Shown in pieces: positions 44,976 to 53,100 of a DNA stretch of 64,000 nt. The stretch comes from Embleya hyalina (GTDB taxonomy: Bacteria; Actinomycetota; Actinomycetes; Streptomycetales; Streptomycetaceae). The notes under the pieces were generated by a model. It had not been told where the DNA came from and ran no database searches. It worked only from the letters and a program-made list of their open reading frames with translations. The stretch is from assembly GCF_003967355.1 (NCBI RefSeq), contig NZ_BIFH01000038.1, forward strand, positions 63,249 to 127,248, written 5' to 3'. A program made the position numbers and the translations under genes. Position 1 is the stretch's first letter; the number at the start of each line of letters is the position of its first letter.

Positions 44976-46247
44976 TCAGCGCGGGAGTTCGGCGCGGCGA
45001 ATGCTCGGGGAGGTCAGCCCGACGGCGGCGCCGAGGGCACTGATCCCGGCGAAGATCGCGTAGGCGGGGCCCGGGCCGGTGGCGGCGACGGTGGTGCCGA
45101 ACAGCGGGAAGGCGATCGGGCCGAGGCCGAAGGCGGTCAGGCCGAGGACGGAGGCGACCCGGCCCTGGTAGGCGGGTTCGGTGGCGGTCTGCACGAGTGC
45201 GTAGGCCAGGCCGCCGTTGAGGCCGAACAGCAGGCCGGCGCAGGCCGCGACGGCGACGGCGATCGGCAGCACGGTGGTCGAGCCGAGGCCGGCCAGGCCC
45301 GCGGAGCCGGCGGCCAGGGCGGCGATCAGGACCGCGCCGGCTCGGGGCAGCCGGCCGGTCACGGTGAGGAGCAGTGCGCTCGCGCCCGCACCGACACCGA
45401 ACGCGCCCGCGAGCCAGCCGGCGCCCGAGGCGCCCCAGCCGCGCGCGTCGGCCAGTACGACCATGCCGACGTTCAGCGGTCCGCCGGCGCCGAGTTCGAT
45501 CAGCGCGCTCGCCAGTACCAGCCGACGGATCAGCGGGCGGCGGCGGATGTAGCGCAGGCCGTCGACGAGTTCGCGCCACGCGGCGGCCCGCGAAGGGCGG
45601 CCCGCGGGGGTCGCCGCCGCGGCGGTCGATCCGGCGCCGGGTATCCGTACCGCGAGCAGCAGCACGAGGGAGAGCGCGAACAGCCCGCCCGCGACGGTGA
45701 ATGCGGCGGCCGGGCCGCCGAGGGCCAGTGCCACGCCGGCCAGGGGCGGCCCGGCGGTCTGGCCGAGCCGAATGCACAGCGCGCGCATGCCCTGGACCCG
45801 GACCAGTTCCCCGGGTGCGGCCAGCAGCGGCGGGAGCGCGCCCACGGCCGGCATGAACAACGCGTCGACGACGCTGAACACCAGCGCGACGGCGATCAGC
45901 AGCCACAGCCCGGGGGAGGACAGCGCCAGGGCCGCCGCGGCGCCGAGCACGACCAGGCAGCGCACGGTATCGCTGCCGATCACCACACGACGCGGGCCGA
46001 ACAGGTCGGCGACCACGCCGCCGCCGAGCATCAGCACCGCGCGGGGGATCGCCGCGATCGCCATGATCAACCCGACGCGCGCGGGCCCACCGTGCTGGTT
46101 GGCGGCCCATCCGAGAGCGAGGAAGAACCCGCTGTCACCGACCACGGAGGCCGTATACGCGACCAGCCAGCGCAACACATTGCGATCACGATGCGCGGGC
46201 GGCCCGGCGACGGCGGTCGCCGCCGCCGATTCGTCGGTGGCCGACAT
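44976..46247 (-). CDS. MFS transporter, likely exporter of the peptide cluster
   Basis: 423 residues from ATG 46247 (GGGAGA upstream). Major facilitator superfamily features with about 12 helices: RWLVAYTASVVGDSGFFLAL, the loop motif GGGVVADLFGPRRVVIGSD (a G-x-x-x-D-x-x-G-R-R-like signature), and VALVFSVVDALFMPAVGALP. The pattern resembles the DHA3/enterobactin exporter-like group. It lies downstream of the MalY-like and radical SAM genes on the same strand, but with its own 146-base promoter region containing a strong palindromic operator. Export of or resistance to the NRPS product is a reasonable inference. Confidence 0.85.
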   Translation of the reverse strand: MSATDESAAATAVAGPPAHRDRNVLRWLVAYTASVVGDSGFFLALGWAANQHGGPARVGLIMAIAAIPRAVLMLGGGVVADLFGPRRVVIGSDTVRCLVVLGAAAALALSSPGLWLLIAVALVFSVVDALFMPAVGALPPLLAAPGELVRVQGMRALCIRLGQTAGPPLAGVALALGGPAAAFTVAGGLFALSLVLLLAVRIPGAGSTAAAATPAGRPSRAAAWRELVDGLRYIRRRPLIRRLVLASALIELGAGGPLNVGMVVLADARGWGASGAGWLAGAFGVGAGASALLLTVTGRLPRAGAVLIAALAAGSAGLAGLGSTTVLPIAVAVAACAGLLFGLNGGLAYALVQTATEPAYQGRVASVLGLTAFGLGPIAFPLFGTTVAATGPGPAYAIFAGISALGAAVGLTSPSIRRAELPR

Positions 46248-46290
46248 GGCGGTCTCCCGAAGTCGGATGGTCGGTGGATTCGAGCCCATA

Positions 46291-46338
46291 TCCGCAAGAA
46301 ATATTGCGCAAGATGATTTGCGCAATGATACTTGCGGA
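46291..46338. promoter_or_regulatory. Nested palindromic operator before the MFS gene
   Basis: Outer arms TCCGCAAG (46291-46298) and CTTGCGGA (46331-46338) are perfect inverted copies. Inside are two identical palindromes TTGCGCAA at 46304-46311 and 46318-46325, 14 bases apart. The segment is far more AT-rich than its surroundings. It lies 44-91 bases before the MFS start codon and looks like a site for two regulator dimers; the regulator gene is not in the window beside it. Confidence 0.8.
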
Positions 46339-46393
46339 TCATGCCGGGGTGCACACACGGATGTCCCCGCTCGCGCGTCCCGCTCCTCACGCC

Positions 46394-47638
46394 TCACACA
46401 TGGCCGCGGGTGCGTAGCGCCGTGTGCATGCGGTTCAGGATCGTGTCCAGTACTCCCGCCGAGGTGGCGAAGTTCAGGCGGGCGAACCCATTTCCTTCCG
46501 GGCCGAAGGAGGGGCCGGAGAAGAGCAGCACCTTGGCGTGGTCGCGGAAGAAGACATATGGGTCGTCGCCCAGGCCCAGCGGGCGGCAGTCGAGCCAGGC
46601 CAGGAAGCCCGCCTCGGGGGAGTGGTGGCGGATGCCCTCGGGCAGTCCCGCGGCGAGGCGGCGGCGGTTGCGGTCGAGGAGGCCGCGGACCTCGTCCAGC
46701 CACGCGTCGCCATCCGCCCAGGCCGCGGCCAAGGCGGCCACGGCCAGCACGCCGACCTGGCCGAAGAGCAGCCCCCGCCGCGCGTCCACCGCGTCCCGCA
46801 GTTCCGGCGGGCCGATGTGCGCGGCGGCGCAGCGGATGCCCGCCAGGTTGAACGCCTTGCTCCCCGAGGTCACGGTGACCGTGCGCGCGGCGATCTCCGG
46901 CCCGAGGGACGCGAACGGGATGTGTACGTGCGGCGGGTGGGTCAGGTCCGCGTGCACCTCGTCGGAGATCACCAACAGATCGTGCCGCAGCGCGAGTTCG
47001 GCCAGTCCTTCGAGTTCGTCCCGGCGCAGTACCCGGCCCGTGGGGTTGTGCGGGTTGACCAGGAACAACACCCGGCAGCGGTCCGCCCGGTCGAGCGTCG
47101 CGGCCACCCGGTCCGGGTCGAGCGTCCAGCCGTGTGCGCCCTCCTCGATCGGCACGGTCAGCGGCGGTCGGTCGATCCGGCGCAGGTCGTCGACGAACGG
47201 CGGGCAGGCGGGCGTGTGCAGGACGACCGCGTCGCCGGGGCGGGTGGCCAGGTGCAGGATCGCCGACATCGCCTGGTTGACGTCGGTGAACAGGCGCAGG
47301 TGGGTCGGCTCGGCGGCGAAGCCGAACCGGCGCTTCATCCGGGCCGCGAACACCTCGCCCAGCGGCGCTCCTTCGGTCCCGTCGAACCACACCGGGTAGC
47401 CCAGGTCGCCGTCGATCCGCCGGATCAGCGCGGCGCGGATCCCGGGCGCGATCGGGAAGTCCATGTCGCCGATCCACGCGGACAGCGTGTCCTCGGGCGC
47501 GTAGGCCCACTTCTCGCCGTCGCGACGGGCCAGCGCGTCCGGGTCGAGCGCGTCGAAGACCGGGTGCCGGCGGGCGGGTTCGTGTCCGGCGGGGTCCGAG
47601 GGCTCGAAGTCGGCCGCCGGCGTGGTGTCCGCGCTCAT
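46394..47638 (-). CDS. MalY/PatB-type PLP enzyme (aminotransferase or C-S lyase)
   Basis: 414 residues, ATG 47638 overlapping the radical SAM stop by four bases. Fold type I PLP marks are WIGDMDFPIAPGIRAALIRR, the substrate/PLP stretch LFTDVNQAMSAILHLATRPG, LFLVNPHNPTGRV, LLVISDEVHADL and the PLP lysine in VTSGSKAFNLAG. The order and spacing fit MalY/PatB cystathionine beta-lyase-like proteins. It could supply an unusual amino acid or cleave a C-S bond. The direct coupling to the radical SAM gene suggests both act on the same precursor or tailoring step of the NRPS product. Confidence 0.85.
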   Translation of the reverse strand: MSADTTPAADFEPSDPAGHEPARRHPVFDALDPDALARRDGEKWAYAPEDTLSAWIGDMDFPIAPGIRAALIRRIDGDLGYPVWFDGTEGAPLGEVFAARMKRRFGFAAEPTHLRLFTDVNQAMSAILHLATRPGDAVVLHTPACPPFVDDLRRIDRPPLTVPIEEGAHGWTLDPDRVAATLDRADRCRVLFLVNPHNPTGRVLRRDELEGLAELALRHDLLVISDEVHADLTHPPHVHIPFASLGPEIAARTVTVTSGSKAFNLAGIRCAAAHIGPPELRDAVDARRGLLFGQVGVLAVAALAAAWADGDAWLDEVRGLLDRNRRRLAAGLPEGIRHHSPEAGFLAWLDCRPLGLGDDPYVFFRDHAKVLLFSGPSFGPEGNGFARLNFATSAGVLDTILNRMHTALRTRGHV

Positions 47639-49689
47639 CGGCCGGACTCCTCGGCGGCGGCCACGCCCGGCACGAAACCGGCCACGACCCGCGCGCCGCC
47701 GGGCCCACCGCCATCCGACTCCGCATCCTCCGCCTCGCCGTCGCCCTTCTCCGGCGCGATCCCGTCCCCCTCCCCCGGCAGCGGCGACGAGTCGTTGCGT
47801 ACCGCCCCCCAGCGGCGTTCCGTCTCGCGGTGGATGTGCCAGATGTCGTCCTCGGCCAGCACCACCGAGACCACGCCCGGGAACGCCTCCTCGAAGTAGG
47901 TGTAGGGCCGCCGGTTGTCCACCCGGGGCGAGTGGTAGTCGAGCCGATCGTGCATGCCGTGTACACGGGTGATCGGCGTGGCGGGGTGGTAGGTGAGGAT
48001 GTTCGGGCTGGCCAGGTCGATCAGGCGCGCGTCGATCAGGCCGCCCACCGCCTCGATCGTCTCGTCGATGCTGCCGCGCGTCTCGCCGTCGAGGCCGAAC
48101 AACACCGAGGTGCCCACCCGCATCCCGTGCCGCTTGACCAGCGAAACCGCCTCGCGCACCCGATGCGCCCAGGGCCGGTCGGCACCGCGCCGCAGATTCT
48201 TGTGGATGTGGTCCATCACCTGCGTCGACATGCTCTCGATGCCGACGTACACGTACGAGCAGCCGGCCTCACGCATCCGGTTCAGGATCTCGCCCGCCGC
48301 GTGCCGATCCCGCAGCGCGATCAGGGTGTCCACGGTGAGTTGGGCACCCCATTCGAGGTCCCGCAGCCGGGCCGGATCCTCCGGCTCCGGCAGCAGCCGG
48401 GCGAAGCGCCCGGGTAGCGCCGCCGGTTCGCTCCGACGCAAGTCGCGCAACCGCCCGCAGAACTCGGCGATGTCGTGCGAACGTCCGCTCCAGAACACCG
48501 AGTCGTCGAAGAACAGTGCCTCCGCGCCGTAACCGACGTATTCGCAGACCCGTTCCAGCGCCCGGCCGATCGGATCCTCCCGGAACCGCTTGAGACCGAT
48601 GCCGAGCGCGGACGACTCCGAGCAGAAATTGCAGTGGTAGGGACAGGCGTTGGAGACCATCACGTGTGCCGTGCGTCGCACGCCGCCGTCGGCGTGGGTG
48701 AAGATCGGGAAGCGCGAGCGGATCGCGAACGCCTCGTACGGAGAGGGCAACGAGCCCAGATCGAGCGTGGATCCGTCCTGCGGCAGCACGTCGAACCCGG
48801 CCGCGGACAGCAGCACGATCATCGAACTGCCCACCGACGGACCCTCTTTGTCGAGCAGCCCCTGGAGGCAGGGCAACACCCGATCGCGGTCGACCCAGCG
48901 CCGGTCCAGGTCGGTGGCCAGCGCCAGGGCACGCATCAGCAGGTCGAGCGAGTGGTACGCCTCACCGGTGATCACCGCGTCGAACACCCGGGGCGCGCGC
49001 CCGTCGGCGATCACGGTCGGCGGACTGCTGGGGGCGAGTACCAGGCGCTCCTGATGCGGCACCCGGATCACCGTCTCGTCCGCGTGGCGTCCACCGAGCA
49101 CCACGAAGGCGTCCGGGACCTCGGTGCGGACCAGGCCGGCGATCTCCAGGGCGTATCGGTGCGCCGGGGAGACCGCGCTGATCAACACGACCCGGGGCCG
49201 CACCCGGCGGAGCAGCCGGATCCAGCGCACGCGGGCCGTCTCGTCCCAGATCCGGGGGTCGAAGACGGTCTGGTCGGTGTTCGGATCGGTGCCGTAGTCG
49301 CGGTAGCCGTCGTGGCCGGCCGTCATCCGGTAGGCGTGGTCGGGGAAACGGGTCCACTCGGGCGCCAGGTCGTTGTAATGTTCGGCGCATCGGAGCTGCC
49401 CCGCGTCGGCGACGGCGCGGTGCATGGCCAGGCTGAGCGCGGCGTACAGGCACATCGGGTCGCCGGGGTAGGTGATCTCACCCTCGGCCTGGGTCATCAC
49501 GGGCGCCAGGACGGAGAGCACCGGGAAGTATCGGGTCGCCGTGCGGCCGGCGGCCAGGTCCGTCGCGAGGCGGCGCCTGCGCGTACTCAGGAGTTCCTGG
49601 AAGATCGCCGGCGCGGCGTCGCCGCCCGCGTCGTGAAATCTGATGTCCGCGCCGGCCGAGGTCGGTTCTTCGTCGACGGAATTGGTCAT
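47635..49689 (-). CDS. B12-binding-type radical SAM enzyme
   Basis: 684 residues from ATG 49689 (GGAGGG before it). The N-terminal third looks like a cobalamin-binding Rossmann domain: PRVVLISAVSPAHRYALEIA then VPDAFVVLGGRHADETV, though the D-x-H-x-x-G motif is absent. The radical SAM cluster motif is VSNACPYHCNFCSE with C349, C353 and C356, followed by EALFFDDSVFWSG and YVYVGIESMSTQVMDHIHKN. Such enzymes methylate unactivated carbons or rearrange precursors in antibiotic pathways. It is divergent from the NRPS genes and shares their duplicated control sequence. A 41-residue leader ORF ends inside its start codon. The last 55 residues are acidic/glycine-rich and variable. Confidence 0.85.
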   Translation of the reverse strand: MTNSVDEEPTSAGADIRFHDAGGDAAPAIFQELLSTRRRRLATDLAAGRTATRYFPVLSVLAPVMTQAEGEITYPGDPMCLYAALSLAMHRAVADAGQLRCAEHYNDLAPEWTRFPDHAYRMTAGHDGYRDYGTDPNTDQTVFDPRIWDETARVRWIRLLRRVRPRVVLISAVSPAHRYALEIAGLVRTEVPDAFVVLGGRHADETVIRVPHQERLVLAPSSPPTVIADGRAPRVFDAVITGEAYHSLDLLMRALALATDLDRRWVDRDRVLPCLQGLLDKEGPSVGSSMIVLLSAAGFDVLPQDGSTLDLGSLPSPYEAFAIRSRFPIFTHADGGVRRTAHVMVSNACPYHCNFCSESSALGIGLKRFREDPIGRALERVCEYVGYGAEALFFDDSVFWSGRSHDIAEFCGRLRDLRRSEPAALPGRFARLLPEPEDPARLRDLEWGAQLTVDTLIALRDRHAAGEILNRMREAGCSYVYVGIESMSTQVMDHIHKNLRRGADRPWAHRVREAVSLVKRHGMRVGTSVLFGLDGETRGSIDETIEAVGGLIDARLIDLASPNILTYHPATPITRVHGMHDRLDYHSPRVDNRRPYTYFEEAFPGVVSVVLAEDDIWHIHRETERRWGAVRNDSSPLPGEGDGIAPEKGDGEAEDAESDGGGPGGARVVAGFVPGVAAAEESGR

Positions 49690-49811
49690 CGGCCCTCCAG
49701 GTCGGTCCCGACGTGCCACCAGGCCGCCGACGGCCGAAATCCCGCGCGTGGGCCGCAGAACGATCCCCCATGACGCCGCACGTGCCGTCGCACGGGCATG
49801 GCGTCCACCAT
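49686..49811 (-). CDS. Leader ORF overlapping the radical SAM start
   Basis: 41 codons from ATG 49811 (a second ATG at 49799), stop TGA at 49688-49686, which overlaps the radical SAM start as ATGA. The predicted peptide begins MVDAMPVRRHVRRHGGSF, rich in Arg and His. Its first codons lie in the segment that is duplicated in front of the NRPS gene. No strong ribosome site is seen, so translation is a hypothesis. If translated, it would couple to the radical SAM gene. Confidence 0.4.
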   Translation of the reverse strand: MVDAMPVRRHVRRHGGSFCGPRAGFRPSAAWWHVGTDLEGR

Positions 49812-50026
49812 CGGCGAGGCCCCAGGGGGACGAAAGTGTTGCCCTGTTGCCCAAACGAGGAAACAGCGCCGTCCCGGGAGGCGCGTCGAGCGGGCCCGTG
49901 GCAGGTCGAAAGCCCTCGTGAGAGCCGTGATTCGGCGTGCCGTCGCACGTGGGGAGGTGTTTCCTGGAACGGGCAACAGGGCAACACTTTCGCCCTCCCG
50001 GCCGCCGGTCGATGGTGGTCCGCATG
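49797..50026. repeat. Inverted duplication of the divergent promoter region
   Basis: The two arms are 49797-49865 (read leftward) and 49958-50026 (read rightward). Aligned without gaps over 69 bases, I count 53 matches. They include TGTTTCCT, an identical 22-base block (49831-49852 against 49971-49992) containing GGGCAACAGGGCAACA, and an identical CGATGGTGG at the leader start codon. In each arm the block reads toward its own gene. Inside it, the 8-base word GGGCAACA is directly repeated. Confidence 0.9.
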
Positions 50027-50056
50027 CGTCATCGCCGGTGCGGGCCGGACGGGTGA
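50012..50056 (+). CDS. Leader ORF before the NRPS gene
   Basis: 14 codons from ATG 50012 to TGA 50054-50056, predicted MVVRMRHRRCGPDG. The start context CGATGGTGG is identical to that of the leader before the radical SAM gene, and this peptide too is rich in Arg/His with a Cys. It ends about 110 bases before the NRPS start. A short peptide by itself proves little. The support is the mirrored position in both arms. Confidence 0.35.
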   Translation: MVVRMRHRRCGPDG

Positions 50057-50165
50057 CCAGCCCCCGGAACCCATCCAACCCCCTGAATCCACCGAGCACA
50101 CACGCATTCGCAAGTCGGCCCCGGGCACCCCGTCCCGGGCCCGGATCGGCGATGGGAGAACTGCG

Positions 50166-53100
50166 TTGTCGCACGCCTCGCGGGAACCGGACGATCACGC
50201 GTCGCGGGAACCGGACGACCTGGTGGGGGTGTTCGCGGCGCGCGTCGCCGAACACCCGGACGCGACCGCGATCACCTGCGCGGAGCGGGCGGTCGACTAC
50301 CGCGAACTCGACGAATCCTCGGAGGCGGTACGCCGGTTCCTGGAGGCTCGCGGCGCGGACACCCATCTGGTCGACGACTGCGAGGTGTGCGGGCCGGAAC
50401 TCGCCGACGAGGCGCCGGTCGGCGTGTTCATGGACCGGGGCGTCGACGTCGTCGTCGCGATGGTCGGCGCGGTCAAGGCGGGACGCCCCTATGTACCGCT
50501 GGACATCCGGTCGCCCGCGGCCCGGTCGCGGTTGATCCTGGACGAGTGCGGCATCGGCCTGGTTCTGGTGGACACGGCCGAACGGGCGGCTCGGGTACGC
50601 GAGTTCTGCGCCGAATGGGTCGACGTGGTGTGCTTCGCGGACGCGGTGGCGTCGCCGGGGCTCGTGGCGAGCGGACCCGTCGCGCCGCCCGGACCCGTGG
50701 CGGGGACGCCCCCGCGTCCTCGTTCGCCGCGTCGGCTCGCGTACGTGATCCACACCTCCGGCTCCACCGGCGTGCCCAAGGGCGTCGAGGTCGAGCACCG
50801 CGACCTGGTCGCCTTCGCCGCCGATCCGTGCTGGTCGGACGGCCTGGATCGGCGGGTGCTCCAGTATTCGCCGCTGGCGTTCGACGCGTCGGTGTTCGAG
50901 ATCTGGATGCCGCTGCTGCGCGGCGGCCGGGTGGTGGTGGCCCCGCCCGGCGAGGTGGACGCGGGCGTGGTCGCGCGCCTGATCAAGGAGGAGGGCGTCA
51001 CCTGCGCGTTCGTCACGACCTCCCTGTTCAACGTGATGGTCGAGCAGGATCCGGCGGTCTTCGCGGGCATCGGCCAGGTATGGATGGGCGGCGAGGCGGC
51101 CTCCCCGCTCGCCGTCTCGCGCGCGTTGCGGGCGGGCGGCGCCGGCACCGTGGTCAACGTCTACGGGCCCACCGAGGGCACCATCTTCGCCGCGTTCCAC
51201 GTGCCGACCGAGCCGGTGGGCGCCCCCGTGCCGATCGGCTCGGCGATGGCGGGGGTGCGCACCTACGTCCTGGACGAGCGGCTGGACCCGGTCGAGACCG
51301 GCGCCGACGGCGAGCTGTGCCTGGGCGGGCGGGGTGTCGCACGGGGCTACCGGGGCCGCCCCGGGAGCACCGCCGACCGATTCGTCCCCGACCCGTTCGC
51401 CGGCGGCGGCGCGCGGATGTACCGCACCGGCGACATCGTGCGCCGGCGGCCGGACGGCCTGCTCGAATTCGTCGGCCGCCGAGACCGCCAGGTCAAGGTA
51501 CGCGGCTTCCGCGTCGAACTCGGCGAGATCGAGAGCCGCCTCGTCCTGCGCCCCGACGTCGCGGGCGCCGCCGTGCTGGCCGTGCCGGACGCACACGGCG
51601 ACAAGACGATCGTCGCCTACCTCGTCCCGCGCCGGGACACCCCGATCGGCGACGCGAACCCCCGGGCCGACGACATGGGTTGGGGTCGGTGGGTATTGGC
51701 CGAGTTGGCCGGCACGCTGCCCGCCTACATGGTGCCGACCGACTGCGTGGTTCTGGACGCGCTGCCGCTGACGCCCAACGGGAAGGTGGACTCGGCCGCG
51801 CTGCCCGCACCGACGCACGCCGTCGACGGCCGCGCGCCGCGTTCGGCCGTCGAGGAGCTGCTGTGCGAGGTGTTCGCCGATCTGCTCGGCCTCGACCGGG
51901 TCGGCATCGACGACAACTTCATCGAACTCGGCGGCCACTCGCTGCTCGCCACTCGCGCGGTCGCCCGGATCGCCGCCGCCGGAGCCGGACTGCTGCGGGT
52001 GGTCGACGTGTTCGAGGCGCCGACCCCGGCCGCACTCGCGCTCCGCCTGGACGCGGCGGCCCGGGCCCGGACCGACGAACGCCCGCCACCGACCCCCCGA
52101 CCACGCCCCGACGTCATCCCGCCGTCCTTCGCCCAGCGGCGATTGTGGCTGGTCAATCGCCTGGAGGGCGGCGCCGACCCGGGCTACCACATCCCGCTGC
52201 TGTTCCGCCTGCACACCGAGCCCGACCTCGAAGCCCTGCGGGCCGCGCTGCGCGATGTGATCGAACGCCACGAGAGTCTGCGCACGGTCTTCCCCGTGCA
52301 CGACGACATGCCGCGCCAACACATCCTGGACATCGACGAGTTCGGGGTACGGATCCCCGTCACCGAGTGTGCGGCCGACGCGCTGGACGCGGAGATCACC
52401 CGCGCCGCCCGGGTCCCGTTCGACCTGACCACCCGGCTCCCGATCCGGGCCGAGCTGATCCGAACCCCGCACGAGAGCCTGCTGCTCGTGGTGGTCCACC
52501 ACATCAGCGCCGACGGCTGGTCGCTCACCACACTCACCGGCGACCTCGGCCGGGCCTACGCCGCCCGAATGCGCGGCACCCGACCCGACGTCGCGCCGCT
52601 GCCGCTGCAATACCGCGACTACGCCGCGTGGCAGCGCGAACAACTGGGCGACGAGAACGACCCGAACAGCCCGCTGGGCAGGCAATTGGTCTACTGGACA
52701 CGGCGGTTGGCCGATGCACCCGCCGCACTGACGCTGCCCACCGATCGTCCGCGCCCGATCGTGGCCGGCCACGCGGGCGACGTACACGCCTTCGAACTGC
52801 CCGCCGACCTGTGCACGGCCCTGGACGCCCTGGCCCGATCCGCGCACACCACGCTGTTCGTCGCGCTGCACGCCGGCCTGGCCGGCCTGCTCACCCGACT
52901 CGGCGCGGGCGAGGACATCGTGGTGGGCAGCCCCATCGCGGGCCGCGCCGACGCCGTCCTCGACGACCTGATCGGGTTCTTCGTCAACACCGTGGTGCTG
53001 CGCACGGACACCTCCGGCGACCCCACCTTCGCCGAACTCCTCGCCAGGGTGGACCGCTCCTGGCTGCCCGCCTACGCCAACCAGGACGTCCCGTTCGACC

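Noticed and set aside
49958-49992. ECF sigma promoter (GGAAC) before the NRPS gene
   Set aside because: GGAAC falls in the five bases that are not conserved between the two duplicated arms, so it is unlikely to be the shared promoter element.
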